From the NCBI GenBank assembly GCA_016933175.1, contig JAFGBK010000002.1, forward strand, positions 1 to 62,683: DNA of 62,683 nt, in the 5' to 3' direction. The notes under the pieces were generated by a model, which saw nothing but the letters and a program-made list of their open reading frames with translations, was not told the DNA's origin and ran no database searches. Shown piece after piece: positions 30,241 to 38,923 of the stretch. Every line of letters starts with the position of its first letter. The stretch's first letter is position 1. Position numbers and translations under genes: made by a program. The stretch is from Candidatus Krumholzibacteriota bacterium. Its GTDB lineage: Bacteria > Krumholzibacteriota > Krumholzibacteriia > JACNKJ01.

Positions 30241-33204
30241 CTAGGGATGGATCTCGTCTCGGAAGCGCTCGAGGGCCTTCTCCAGCTCGCGCAGACGGGC
30301 GGTCATCCCGCCCAGGCGATCCTCGCGTCCGTCGGCCTCCATGACAGCGGCGATCCGCCGCACCTGGGCTGCGCCGACGTTGGCCGAGGAGCCCTTGAGT
30401 GTGTGCGCGAGACGGGTGACCGCCTCCCGATCGCCTTCGAGGATGGCCTGGCGCAGGGCTTCCACCTGGTTGGGCGTTTCGGTGATGAAGAAGGCGACCA
30501 GCTCCTCGAGAAGCTCCTCGTCACCCCCCAGCCGATCCAGGAAGTCCGCTCGCTCGAAGATCGCCTCGTCTTCGCAGCCGCCGCCGGCGCAGGCCGCCGC
30601 CGGCTCGCCGCAGCCTCCGAGGGCGCGGAACACGGCCGCGTGGAGCTGGGAAAGCTGAATCGGCTTGCCCAGGAAATCGTCCATCCCGGCTTCGAGGCAG
30701 CGGCGGCGGTTCTCCTCCAGCCCGTGAGCGGTCAGGGCGATCACGGGCACGTCGCGGTTGCGGACCCCGGATCGTGGATCCCGGATGCGCCGCGTGGTCT
30801 CGACGCCGTCCAGATCCGGCATCTGCACGTCCATGATGACGACGTCGAAGTCCCGCTCGCGCAGGGCCGCCAGGGCGGCCTCGCCTGTCGGAACGGCCTC
30901 GACCTCCAGCTCCAGCTTGCGGAGCTGCTCCAGGGCCACGACGCGGTTGGTCGGGTTGTCCTCGACGAGAAGGGCTCGCGGGCGATCCGCCGCCGCGCCG
31001 GCAGGAGGCGTGGCTTCGCCGGGGGCGGGCGCCCCGTCGCTCTCCAGAACGCGGGCCAGGCAGGCGCCGAGCTGGCCCTGGCGCAACGGCTTGGTAAGGC
31101 GCTCGGCCGCCAGGTCGCGACGCAGGGTGTCCTCGCCGTTGGGCGCCCCGTGCGGCGCGAGCAGGATGGGCACCGTGGCCGCCAGGGCCGGCTCACGCCG
31201 ACGGGCTTCGGCGAGCTCCTCGCCGGGTTCCCCCTGCAGGACGGCGGCATCGGCGAGGAGGATGGCGTGGGGATCCCCCGCGGCGACGGCGGCGCGCAGC
31301 CGCGGCAGCACCTCCTCGCCGGCCTCGACGGATTCGGGCCGGCAGCCGCAGGCGCGCAGCATCTCGGCATGCACCAGGCGCGCGCTGGCGTTGCCCTCGG
31401 CCACCAGGACGCGGCGTCCCGCGCCGCCCGTCCAGGGCGCCGCCGCGCCATCCGGCGCCTCCGTCTCGAGGGACAGGGTGAACCAGAAGGTGGAGCCGCT
31501 GCCCTCCTCGCTGACGAGGCCGATCTCCCCGCCCATCAGCATCACCAGCCGCTTGGCGATGGCCAGCCCCAGCCCGGTGCCGCCGTACTTGCGTGAGGTG
31601 CTGGCATCCACCTGGGTGAAGCTGTCAAAGAGCTGGCCGTGGCTGGCGGCCGGGATGCCGATACCCGTGTCGGAGACGCTGAAGCGGAAGCGGCAGCGCT
31701 GCGCGTCCTGCCGGTCCAGGCCGACGCGGATCAGGACCTCGCCGCGCTCGGTGAACTTGACGGCGTTGCCGGCCAGGTTCATGAGCACCTGCTGGAGGCG
31801 CCGCCGATCGCCGCGCACGCGCAGGGGCAGCTCGGACTGCAGGAAGCAGATGAACTCGAGGCGCTTTCGCGCTGCTTGGGGCGCCAGGAGCTCCACAACC
31901 TCCTCCACGGCGCGCCGCAGCTCGAAGGGGCGCACGTCCAGCTCCAGCTTGCCCGCCTCCATCTTGGAGAAGTCGAGGACCTCGTTGATGATGCCCAGGA
32001 GCGTCACCGCCGAGCCATGCAGGACCTCCACGTGGTCCCGCTGCTCGGCCGTGAGATCGCGGGCGCGCAGCAGCTCCGCCATGCCGATGATCCCGTTCAG
32101 GGGCGTGCGGATTTCATGGCTCACGTTGGCGAGGAACTCCCCCTTGGCCCGGCTGGCCGAGTCCGCCTCGCTGGCCATGCGCTTGGCGTGACGGATGGAG
32201 GCCGCCAGCTGCTGGTTGCTCGTCTCGAGGCGCCGGCGCGCCCGCTCGGCCTCCTCCATGGCATTCTGCAGCGCCCGCTCGCTGGCCTTGCGCTCGCTGA
32301 TGTCCACGAGGGTGGTGACCACAAAGAGCGGCTGGCCGTCCTCGCCGGCCAGGACCTTGACGTTCTCCAGGGCGGGAAAGCGGCTGCCATCGCGGCGGCG
32401 ATGCCACACCTCGCGAGCGACGAAACCGCCGTCGCGGCGGATGATCTCCTCCAGCGCGCGGGCCTGCGGACCGTACTCGTCGCCGTAGAGCTCGCGGCCG
32501 TCGCCGCCGATGAGATCCTCGGGCCGGTAGCCGTGCATGGCCGCCAGGGTCTCGTTGACGTAGAGCACGCGGCCCTCGCGATCGGCGATGCCCGTGCCGT
32601 AGTTGGCCGTGTCGGCGATGGTCTTGAACAGGCGCAGCTCGTCCTCGACATGCCGGCGGGCCGTGACGTCGCGGGCGTAGCCGCGCGAGCCGGTGAAGCG
32701 GCCCGCCGCGTCGGAGATGGGCGACAGGTTCGCCTCGAAGACCACGCGGCGACCGTCGCGATCCGGCATGGTGAACTCGAGGCTCAGGCGCTCCGGCTCG
32801 CGGCGCATCCGGGCCAGGAGGCCCTCGACGCGCTCGCGGTCCTCGGGCACCACCAGCCCGGCCAGGCGGCACCCCCGTATCGCGCCGGCTTCCCGGCCGA
32901 GGAGCTTCGCCACTCGCGGGCCGGCGTAGGTGACGCGGCCCTCGCCGTCGGCTTCCCACACCAGGTCGTCCGTGTCCTCCACCAGGGCGCGGAAGCGCTC
33001 TTCGCTGCGCGCCAGGGCGGCCGCCGTCTGACCGGCGCGCCGCCGCAGGGCCAGGGTGAAGACGAAGCCGATGACCACGAGCAGGAAGGCCTCGACCTGG
33101 AACAGGCGCGAGCGCCAGGGCAGGTCGAGTCCCAGGCCGATGAGCGGCAGCAGCGGAACGACCGACGGCAGGCGGTGGGTGAACGCGGGTGTGACTCTCT
33201 TCAT
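30241..33204 (-). CDS. membrane hybrid histidine kinase with two receivers and an Hpt domain
   Basis: 987 residues from ATG 33204; an in-frame start at 33327 would add 41 residues without a good ribosome site. One or two membrane segments (about 12-60, with AFLLVVIGFVFTLAL), two PAS domains (about 70-190 and 195-315), a coiled coil, HisKA with FLANVSHEIRTP (His near 360), HATPase with DTGIGIP and GGTGLGL boxes, a poorly conserved first receiver (about 600-715), a canonical second receiver (745-868, acceptor Asp in VIMDVQMPDLDG), and a C-terminal Hpt domain (880-987) with the phospho-His in LAHTLKGSSANVG. The layout is BarA/ArcB-like, so it needs a separate output regulator that is not encoded nearby. 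It diverges from the Rrf2 gene. Confidence 0.92.
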   Translation of the reverse strand: MKRVTPAFTHRLPSVVPLLPLIGLGLDLPWRSRLFQVEAFLLVVIGFVFTLALRRRAGQTAAALARSEERFRALVEDTDDLVWEADGEGRVTYAGPRVAKLLGREAGAIRGCRLAGLVVPEDRERVEGLLARMRREPERLSLEFTMPDRDGRRVVFEANLSPISDAAGRFTGSRGYARDVTARRHVEDELRLFKTIADTANYGTGIADREGRVLYVNETLAAMHGYRPEDLIGGDGRELYGDEYGPQARALEEIIRRDGGFVAREVWHRRRDGSRFPALENVKVLAGEDGQPLFVVTTLVDISERKASERALQNAMEEAERARRRLETSNQQLAASIRHAKRMASEADSASRAKGEFLANVSHEIRTPLNGIIGMAELLRARDLTAEQRDHVEVLHGSAVTLLGIINEVLDFSKMEAGKLELDVRPFELRRAVEEVVELLAPQAARKRLEFICFLQSELPLRVRGDRRRLQQVLMNLAGNAVKFTERGEVLIRVGLDRQDAQRCRFRFSVSDTGIGIPAASHGQLFDSFTQVDASTSRKYGGTGLGLAIAKRLVMLMGGEIGLVSEEGSGSTFWFTLSLETEAPDGAAAPWTGGAGRRVLVAEGNASARLVHAEMLRACGCRPESVEAGEEVLPRLRAAVAAGDPHAILLADAAVLQGEPGEELAEARRREPALAATVPILLAPHGAPNGEDTLRRDLAAERLTKPLRQGQLGACLARVLESDGAPAPGEATPPAGAAADRPRALLVEDNPTNRVVALEQLRKLELEVEAVPTGEAALAALRERDFDVVIMDVQMPDLDGVETTRRIRDPRSGVRNRDVPVIALTAHGLEENRRRCLEAGMDDFLGKPIQLSQLHAAVFRALGGCGEPAAACAGGGCEDEAIFERADFLDRLGGDEELLEELVAFFITETPNQVEALRQAILEGDREAVTRLAHTLKGSSANVGAAQVRRIAAVMEADGREDRLGGMTARLRELEKALERFRDEIHP

Positions 33205-33366
33205 GGCCTGTGGGCGTCTCGCGGCAGCGGGGACGGGGATCGGGTGCCGGGGCGACCCGCTGCGGGCTCTCCCCCTTTCTTCAATGATAGCAATAGGATA
33301 GCTGATACAGACTACCAGCGGCCACACTTTCCCCGACTTCGGCCATAGAAAAGCTGGAACCAGGGC

Positions 33367-33395
33367 TTGACAGAGGGGTATTAGCGGTATTTAAA
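33367..33395 (+). promoter_or_regulatory. sigma-70 type promoter of the Rrf2/permease operon
   Basis: A perfect -35 box TTGACA at 33367-33372 is followed after 15-17 bases by an AT-rich -10 region (TATTTAAAT, about 33388-33396), 29 bases before the ATG. The -10 region overlaps a perfect palindrome, so the promoter is likely repressed by a bound dimer. Confidence 0.75.
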
Positions 33396-33399
33396 TACC
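33386..33399. promoter_or_regulatory. 14-bp palindromic operator overlapping the -10 box
   Basis: GGTATTTAAATACC is a perfect inverted repeat positioned on the -10 element of the Rrf2 gene promoter. A related half-site GGGTATTA is 7 bases upstream. Rrf2 proteins bind AT-rich palindromes as dimers and often repress their own operons, so autoregulation is the simplest reading. Confidence 0.65.
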
Positions 33400-33423
33400 A
33401 GAATGAAAGAATGGAGGTCAACC

Positions 33424-33849
33424 ATGCTCAAGATATCGGACGCCGTGAACCTGGGATTCCACGCCATGGCCATCCTGGGCGCGGATCGCAACGGCCGGCG
33501 CTATTCGGTCATCGAACTGGCCAACCACCTCGCCGCCTCGGAGAATCACCTGGCCAAGATCATGCAGCGGCTCAGCCGCCAGGGCCTGGTTCAGTCCAAG
33601 CGGGGGCCCAGCGGCGGCTTCGTCCTGGCGCGCCCCGCCGTGGAGATCACGCTCCTGGAGATCTACGAGGCCATCGATGGACCGCTGCCCGATCGCCGCT
33701 GCCTGATGGACCACCCCATCCTCGGCGAGCACCGCTGCCTCTACGGCGACCTGCTGGGGTCCATCCAGGACCAGGTGAGCCGACACCTGCAGAACACGAC
33801 GCTGGAGAGTATCGCCATCGTGCCCGAGATCTATGAGCAGGCTGTCTGA
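33424..33849 (+). CDS. Rrf2 family transcriptional regulator with a two-cysteine sensor site
   Basis: 141 residues from ATG 33424, GGAGG six bases upstream. N-terminal winged helix (ELANHLAASENHLAKIMQRL, then the wing KRGPSGGFVLAR), a dimerisation helix, then a sensor loop with Cys93, His97, His103 and Cys105. IscR and NsrR hold an Fe-S cluster with three cysteines; Cys93 and Cys105 here match the first and third, while the middle one is missing. It may bind a cluster with a His ligand, or a metal ion directly. The gene overlaps the permease gene by 17 bases, so it probably controls that metal transporter by acting on the palindrome at its own promoter. Confidence 0.9.
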   Translation: MLKISDAVNLGFHAMAILGADRNGRRYSVIELANHLAASENHLAKIMQRLSRQGLVQSKRGPSGGFVLARPAVEITLLEIYEAIDGPLPDRRCLMDHPILGEHRCLYGDLLGSIQDQVSRHLQNTTLESIAIVPEIYEQAV

Positions 33850-35182
33850 TCCGCTCGCCCTGCTCTTCGCCTGGCTGCTGGAGACCTGGCGCGTCCTCGG
33901 GCAGATGGCGCCCTGGCTGCTGTTCGGATTCCTGGTCGCCGGGGCGCTCTCGGTCCTCGTCTCTCCGGCCTGGCTGGAGCGCCACCTGGGCGCGCGCAAG
34001 CGCGGGGCGGTCCTGAAGGCCGCCCTGTTCGGCGTGCCGTTGCCCCTGTGCTCCTGCGGTGTGATCCCCGTGGCGGCCTCGCTGCGCCGCCACGGCGCGG
34101 GGCGGCCGGCCACGACGTCCTTCCTCCTGTCCACGCCCCAGACCGGCGTCGACTCCATCGTCGTCACCTGGTCGCTCCTGGGACCCGTCTTCGCCGTCTT
34201 CCGTCCCCTCGCGGCTCTCGTCAGCGGCATCGCGGGGGGCGCCCTGGTGCGCGCCGTGGACGGCGAGGGCCGTGAGCCGACCGGCGGTGAGCCAGGCGGC
34301 GGCCCGGCCGCTTCCGGCGAGGACGCCGGGTGCGGCGCCGCGGCAGCCGGTGAAGCCGGCTGCTGCGCGGACTGCTGCGCGCCTCCCGGGCGTGGCGGCC
34401 TGCGCCAGGCGCTCCGCTACGGGCTGGTCACCCTGCCGCGCGACATCGCCGTCGCGCTGCTGCTGGGCGTGGCCATCGCCGGGCTGCTGGCGGCGCTGCT
34501 GCCCCCGGACGCGCTGGCCCCCTACCTGGGCGGCGGCGTCCTGTCCATCCTGGCGCTCATGGCGCTGGGGGTGCCTATCTATGTCTGCGCCACGGCCTCG
34601 GTGCCCATCGCCGCCGGCCTGATCCACCTGGGCGTCTCCCCCGGCGCCGCGCTGGCCTTCCTCATCGCCGGACCGGCCACCAACGCCGCCACCATCACCA
34701 CGGTCTGGCGTGTGCTCGGCCAGCGCACCACCATCGCTTACCTGGCCACCATCGCGGCCAGCGCCGTGGGCTGGGGACTGCTCCTGAACTGGCTGCTCCC
34801 CACGGCCACGGCCAGCTTCCCCGGCCTGGCCCACCACCACCACGACGCGGCGACCACCGCCTGGCTGGATCCGACAGCGGCCGTGGCGCTGCTGCTTCTG
34901 CTTGCGGTCTCCTATGCGATCACGCGGCGCGCGGAAGGAAGGGCGGTTGCGATGAACGACGCCGACACCACCGGCGGCCTGACGCTGGCCGTCAGGGGCA
35001 TGACCTGCAGCCACTGCGCTGAAAACGTGCGGCGAGCCCTGATGGCGGTGCCGGGCGTGCGCGCGGCCGAGGTGGATCGATCCCACGGCCAGGCGCGGAT
35101 CCTGGGGCGCGATCTCGATGCGGCGCGGCTCGCGGCGGCCGTGGAGGCCGCGGGCTACGAGGCCACGCCCGCCGGCGACTAG
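33833..35182 (+). CDS. SO_0444-type Cu/Zn efflux permease with C-terminal heavy-metal-associated domain
   Basis: 449 residues; the ATG lies inside the end of the regulator gene. Two bundles of four or so membrane helices carry the family motif PLPLCSCGVIPVAASLRRHG (CSC at 73-75) and, in the second half, GPATNAATITT (280-290). The cytosolic loop between them is rich in Cys (CGAAAAGEAGCCADCC, about 167-182), a His cluster HHHHD is at 334-338, and residues 383-445 are an HMA metal-binding domain with GMTCSHC (Cys392, Cys395). Known members give copper/zinc resistance at the inner membrane. A strong internal ribosome site before Met374 may allow the HMA domain to be made on its own. The stop overlaps that of the convergent tpx gene (CTAG). 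Confidence 0.9.
   Translation: MSRLSDPLALLFAWLLETWRVLGQMAPWLLFGFLVAGALSVLVSPAWLERHLGARKRGAVLKAALFGVPLPLCSCGVIPVAASLRRHGAGRPATTSFLLSTPQTGVDSIVVTWSLLGPVFAVFRPLAALVSGIAGGALVRAVDGEGREPTGGEPGGGPAASGEDAGCGAAAAGEAGCCADCCAPPGRGGLRQALRYGLVTLPRDIAVALLLGVAIAGLLAALLPPDALAPYLGGGVLSILALMALGVPIYVCATASVPIAAGLIHLGVSPGAALAFLIAGPATNAATITTVWRVLGQRTTIAYLATIAASAVGWGLLLNWLLPTATASFPGLAHHHHDAATTAWLDPTAAVALLLLLAVSYAITRRAEGRAVAMNDADTTGGLTLAVRGMTCSHCAENVRRALMAVPGVRAAEVDRSHGQARILGRDLDAARLAAAVEAAGYEATPAGD
34952..35182 (+). CDS. possible internally initiated HMA metallochaperone (76 residues)
   Basis: In-frame ATG at 34952 (Met374 of the permease), preceded by GGAAGGAAGGG eight bases away, one of the best ribosome sites in this window and placed after the last membrane helix. 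Translation from it gives a soluble CopZ-like protein with the CSHC metal site. This is a prediction; E. coli copA is known to yield a free chaperone from its 5' part by frameshifting, so the idea has precedent by another mechanism. Confidence 0.4.
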   Translation: MNDADTTGGLTLAVRGMTCSHCAENVRRALMAVPGVRAAEVDRSHGQARILGRDLDAARLAAAVEAAGYEATPAGD

Positions 35183-35685
35183 GCTCCGGCCAGGGCGGCG
35201 AGGGCCGGCTCGTAGGCGGGCTCCTCGCTGATCTCCGAGACGTGCTCCGTGTAGATCACCTTCCCCGACTCGTCGATCACCACCACAGCTCGCGACAGGA
35301 GCCCGGCCATGGGTCCCTCGCAGATGGTGAGGCCATAATCCTTGCCGAAGTCCGGGTTGCGGAAGGCCGAGACCGTGACCACGTCGTCGAGGCCCTCGGC
35401 GCCGCAGAAGCGGGCCTGGGCGAAGGGCAGGTCCATGGAGGCGCACAGGACGACGGTGTCGTCCAGCTTGCTGGCGGCCTCGTTGAAGCGGCGCACCGAC
35501 GCCGCGCAGGTGGACGTGTCCAGGCTCACGAAGATGTTCAGGACGACGCGCTTGCCCTCGAGGTCGTCCAGGGCGAGCTCGGACAGGTCGCCCTTGGTGA
35601 GCGTGAAGCCGGGCGCGGTGTCGCCGACACGGGGCAGATCGCCGCAGGTTTCCACGGGCTCGCCCTTGAGGTGGATGGTCGCCAT
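35179..35685 (-). CDS. tpx: thiol peroxidase (atypical 2-Cys peroxiredoxin)
   Basis: 168 residues from ATG 35685 with GAGGAGG upstream; the longer frame has no such site. Thioredoxin fold with peroxidatic Cys60 in SLDTSTC and resolving Cys94 in ARFCG, the same spacing as E. coli Tpx Cys61/Cys95, and the length matches. It reduces hydrogen peroxide and alkyl hydroperoxides with electrons from thioredoxin; usual location cytosol or periplasm, but no signal peptide is seen here. Convergent with the metal permease, sharing a CTAG stop overlap, so the two transcripts run into each other. Confidence 0.95.
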   Translation of the reverse strand: MATIHLKGEPVETCGDLPRVGDTAPGFTLTKGDLSELALDDLEGKRVVLNIFVSLDTSTCAASVRRFNEAASKLDDTVVLCASMDLPFAQARFCGAEGLDDVVTVSAFRNPDFGKDYGLTICEGPMAGLLSRAVVVIDESGKVIYTEHVSEISEEPAYEPALAALAGA

Positions 35686-35857
35686 GCCTTGTTCCTCCTC
35701 GCTGGCGCCGGGATCGTGGGCGTCTCCGCGCCGGCGGTTCCCGGCGGTCTCGGCGGCGCGGACGAGGATCATAGTGCATCGGCGCGGCCGCGCGCAAATT
35801 GGCACCAGGCGGATGCCCCTTTGGCGCGCGGCGCGAGCGGTACGGCGCGCGGGCGAC

Positions 35858-36850
35858 TCAGCGCCAGTCGCGCTCGGGCTCGGGCCGGTTGTCCAGGATC
35901 CCCTCGATGCGCTCCATGACAGCCGCGTCCAGCTTCGCCGCCACGTCCAGCGCCGCCATGTTCTCCGTCACCTGCTCCGGGCGCGAGGCGCCGGTGATCA
36001 CCGTGCTGACGCGGGGATTCTTCAGGCACCAGGCGATGGCGAGCTGGGCGCGGGTGCAGCCCAGCTCCGCGGCCAGGGGCGCGAGCCGGCGGACCGCCGC
36101 GAGATGGCGCTCGCCCTCCTCGCCCTCCAGCATGCCGCGCAGCCATGCGTAGCCGGGCAGGGCCAGGCGGCTATCGTCGGGGATGCCCTCGTCGTACTTG
36201 CCCGTGAGGAGGCCGCTGGCCAGGGGGCTCCAGATGGTGGTGCCCAGCCCCACCGTCTCGTAGAGGCGCGCGTACTCCACCTCCACCCGCTCCCGGTGAA
36301 GCATGTTGTACTGCGGCTGCTCCATGACGGGCGGGATCAGGTGCTCTCTCCGCGCGACGGCGTGGGCCTCGCGGATGCGATCGGCCGTCCACTCGCTGGT
36401 GCCCCAGTAGAAGGCCTTCCCCCGCTCGATGATGGTCGTCATGGCCCGCACCGTCTCCTCCACGGGCGTGTGGAAGTCCGGGCGATGGCAGAAGAGCAGG
36501 TCCACGTAGTCCAGCCGCAGCCGCGACAGCGACGCGTCGATGCCCTCCATGAGGTGCTTGCGCGAGAGGCCGCGGTCGTTGGGCCCCTTCCCCCCCCAGA
36601 AGAGCTTCGTGGAAATGACCAGGTCCGAGCGCTCCCAGCCGGCGCGCGCGAGGACCTCGCCCATGATGACCTCCGACTGGCCGTCGGCGTATACCTCGGC
36701 GTTGTCGAAGAAGTTCACGCCGGCGTCCCGCGCGGCCTCCATGCAGGCGAGGGCCAGGCCCACGTCGAGCTGGGGCCCGAAGGTCACCCAGGATCCGAAG
36801 GAGAGCGCCGAGACCTGAAGGCCCGAGGCGCCGAGGTAGCGGTACTCCAT
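35858..36850 (-). CDS. aldo/keto reductase, Kv-beta-like branch
   Basis: 330 residues from ATG 36850, with AAGGGAG upstream; the longer frame is unsupported. TIM-barrel oxidoreductase with the catalytic tetrad visible: Asp and Tyr in [14 protein letters not shown], Lys in ISTKLFWG and His in LLFCHRPD. The C-terminal NADPH-binding end is present ([11 protein letters not shown]). The start [21 protein letters not shown] and the WG(T)SEW motif place it near the voltage-gated potassium channel beta-subunit/YghZ branch. It reduces aldehydes or ketones with NADPH in the cytosol; substrate unknown. Single gene, apparently not in an operon. Confidence 0.92.
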   Translation of the reverse strand: MEYRYLGASGLQVSALSFGSWVTFGPQLDVGLALACMEAARDAGVNFFDNAEVYADGQSEVIMGEVLARAGWERSDLVISTKLFWGGKGPNDRGLSRKHLMEGIDASLSRLRLDYVDLLFCHRPDFHTPVEETVRAMTTIIERGKAFYWGTSEWTADRIREAHAVARREHLIPPVMEQPQYNMLHRERVEVEYARLYETVGLGTTIWSPLASGLLTGKYDEGIPDDSRLALPGYAWLRGMLEGEEGERHLAAVRRLAPLAAELGCTRAQLAIAWCLKNPRVSTVITGASRPEQVTENMAALDVAAKLDAAVMERIEGILDNRPEPERDWR

Positions 36851-37074
36851 GCCGTGCTCCCTTCCGCTCGGCCCCGGCAGCAGGGTGGCCAGGGAGATGT
36901 CCGCGAATCCTAGCAGGCGTGGCGCCGGCGGACAATCGGCTGGATTCCGCGATCCTGTCACGCGCGATGATTCCGCCCCGGGCGCGGGATGGCTGCAAAT
37001 GCGGGCGCCGGCGGGCGTCATCGACGCCGCCGGCGCCATCACGATCTATGTCACTCTACCCGGAGACCCGCGCG

Positions 37075-37167
37075 CTAGCGCTTGGTCGTCGACGGGGTCG
37101 AGGGCTTGGTCTTCTTGGTCGGCTTGGTGCCCATCGGCTTGCTGCCCTCGGGTTTCTTGTTGCGCAC
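37075..37167 (-). CDS. 30-residue lysine/threonine/proline-rich basic peptide
   Basis: Short frame from GTG 37167 to TAG 37075. GAGGGGAGGGG ends seven bases before the start. All but one of the 30 sense codons end in G or C, as in the window's real genes. The product has eight Lys, two Arg and one Glu, with KPTKKTKPS-like low-complexity repeats and no hydrophobic stretch, resembling small histone-H1-like or RNA-binding tails. A 9-bp hairpin lies directly upstream of the ribosome site. Function unknown; it could also be a leader peptide, but no structural gene follows closely (the aldo/keto reductase is 224 bases on). Confidence 0.5.
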   Translation of the reverse strand: MRNKKPEGSKPMGTKPTKKTKPSTPSTTKR

Positions 37168-37183
37168 TTTAATCCCCTCCCCT

Positions 37184-37204
37184 CATGAGCCGCCCCGGCT
37201 CATG
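37184..37204. repeat. 9-bp hairpin immediately upstream of the small basic peptide
   Basis: CATGAGCCG (37184-37192) and CGGCTCATG (37196-37204) are a perfect inverted repeat with a CCC loop. It stands three bases from the purine-rich ribosome site of the 30-residue peptide, where it could control translation or end an upstream transcript. Confidence 0.55.
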
Positions 37205-37456
37205 GCTCGTACCCTAGCTCCCCTGTTCCGGACATTTCGGGAGCACACTGGGCGGGACCCTCGGGTCGTCCGGCCCACGCCAGCTTGAATGGCAAGCATC
37301 GTACCATCCGAAAATATTTGTGAGGTTTTTATCCTATTGATTTAGAATAGGTTAGAATTCGTCTCTTTCTCGGCTCTCCGATTTTCGAAGAAATAGGGTT
37401 TGCAATGCCGCTTACATCGGCTAAAATATACCCGAAATAACCCGGGAGAGTAGGCC
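37205..37456. other. AT-rich divergent intergenic region
   Basis: Separates the leftward small peptide gene and the rightward sigma-54 activator. The part 37305-37440 is markedly AT-rich, with a CCTATT/AATAGG inverted repeat near 37333-37351 and two TTAGAAT copies. A sigma-70 promoter for the activator is placed at its right end. Confidence 0.5.
37400..37427 (+). promoter_or_regulatory. predicted sigma-70 promoter of the sigma-54 activator gene
   Basis: TTGCAA at 37400-37405 and TAAAAT at 37422-37427 with a 16-base spacer, 29 bases before the GTG start. Confidence 0.6.
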
Positions 37457-38923
37457 GTGCTGGTCAGAATCGTCCTCGCCGTCGAGCAGGAAGCGCTGCG
37501 AAGCCGTCTCGGGGAGATCCTGAGCGGCCTGGAACGCGTCGAGATACGCCAGGCTGATTCAAAGCGCCTCTGGCGCCAGCTCAACGAGACCGACGTGGAC
37601 CTGGTCCTCGTCGAACGGGAGCAGCTGCCGCGGCCGCCGGGCGAGTGGATCGCCAGCGTGCGCGAGCTGCCGGAGCGGCCCGAGGTGGTGGTCCTCGCCT
37701 CCAACGAGGACGCCCAGGACCGTGCCACCCTCCTCGCGGCCGGCAGCATGGCGGTGCTCAATCTGGATCTCGCCGACCGCCGCCTGCGGGAGGCCCTTCA
37801 GGCCCTGATCACGCGGCGGCGCGGCGAGGGACTGCGGCTGATGCGCGAGGAGATACCCCGCCTGCGCAGCAGCCTCCGCGACTTCGTATCCGACAGCCCC
37901 ACCATGCAGCAGTTCATGGTCATCGCGAACCGGGTGGTCCAGTCGGACAGCTCCCTGCTCATCCTCGGCGAAACGGGCGTCGGCAAGGAACGCCTCGCCC
38001 GCGCCATCCATCAGGAGAGTTCGCGCCGATCCGGGCCCTTCCTGGCCGTCAACTGCGGCGCGATCCCGGAGACCCTGCTCGAGAGCGAGCTGTTCGGGCA
38101 CGAGCGGGGCGCCTTCACCGGCGCGACGCGGGCGCGGCGAGGCTACTTCGAGCTCGCCCACGGAGGCACCCTCTTCCTCGACGAGATCGCCGACGTGCCC
38201 CTCCACCTGCAGGTCAAGCTGCTGCGCGTGCTGGAGGACCGCCACGTTCAGCGCCTGGGCAGCGAGCAGGCCTTCCCGCTGGACGTGCGGATCATGGCGG
38301 CGACGAACCGCGACCTGGAGGCCGAGGCGCGCGACGGGCGCTTCCGATCGGACCTCTACTACCGGCTCGCCGTGGTCACCCTCCTGCTGCCGCCCCTGCG
38401 GGAGCGGCGCGAGGACATCCCGGCCCTGGTCGAGAACTACCTGCAGCACTTCCGATCGCTGCTCGGCCAGTCCGTCACCGGCTTCCATCCCAGCGCCATG
38501 GCCGCGCTGGTCGCCTATGACTGGCCGGGCAACGTCCGCGAGCTGATCAACGTGATGGAGCGCACCGTCCTGCTGGCCACCCGCGAGGAACTGACCCTGG
38601 CCGATCTGCCGCGCACCATCACCGGCCGCGTCATGCCGGCCGGGGTGGCTGGCGGCGGCGATCTCGGCGAGTTCCTGGCGAGCCTGGCGCCCGCCTGGCA
38701 CGCGCGGTCCCTCGCCGACGTGCGGCGCGAGGTCAACGACGCCTGCCTGCGCGCATACCTGGCGGAGCAGCTCCAGTCCACGAAGGGTCGCGTGGGCGAG
38801 GCCGCCCAGCGGGCGGGCGTCAACGTGCGCTCCCTCTACGATCTCATGCGGCGCGTGGGCTTGCGCAAGGAGGATTTCAAGCCGGGCGCCACGGACGGCA
38901 CGGATCTCCCGGCCGAGGCCTGA
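37457..38923 (+). CDS. sigma-54-dependent activator with degenerate receiver domain
   Basis: 488 residues from GTG 37457. Residues 1-120 have the receiver fold, but the acidic pair is replaced (LAVEQE) and the phospho-acceptor position holds Glu53 ([11 protein letters not shown]), so it probably is not phosphorylated. The central AAA+ domain (about 148-385) is intact: Walker A GETGVGKE (about 171), GAFTGA (about 218) for sigma-54 contact, Walker B TLFLDEI, and the arginine-finger region [14 protein letters not shown] Fis-type helix-turn-helix ends the protein ([21 protein letters not shown]). It should remodel sigma-54 RNA polymerase at distant enhancers. No partner kinase is adjacent; target genes unknown. 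Confidence 0.93.
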   Translation: MLVRIVLAVEQEALRSRLGEILSGLERVEIRQADSKRLWRQLNETDVDLVLVEREQLPRPPGEWIASVRELPERPEVVVLASNEDAQDRATLLAAGSMAVLNLDLADRRLREALQALITRRRGEGLRLMREEIPRLRSSLRDFVSDSPTMQQFMVIANRVVQSDSSLLILGETGVGKERLARAIHQESSRRSGPFLAVNCGAIPETLLESELFGHERGAFTGATRARRGYFELAHGGTLFLDEIADVPLHLQVKLLRVLEDRHVQRLGSEQAFPLDVRIMAATNRDLEAEARDGRFRSDLYYRLAVVTLLLPPLRERREDIPALVENYLQHFRSLLGQSVTGFHPSAMAALVAYDWPGNVRELINVMERTVLLATREELTLADLPRTITGRVMPAGVAGGGDLGEFLASLAPAWHARSLADVRREVNDACLRAYLAEQLQSTKGRVGEAAQRAGVNVRSLYDLMRRVGLRKEDFKPGATDGTDLPAEA

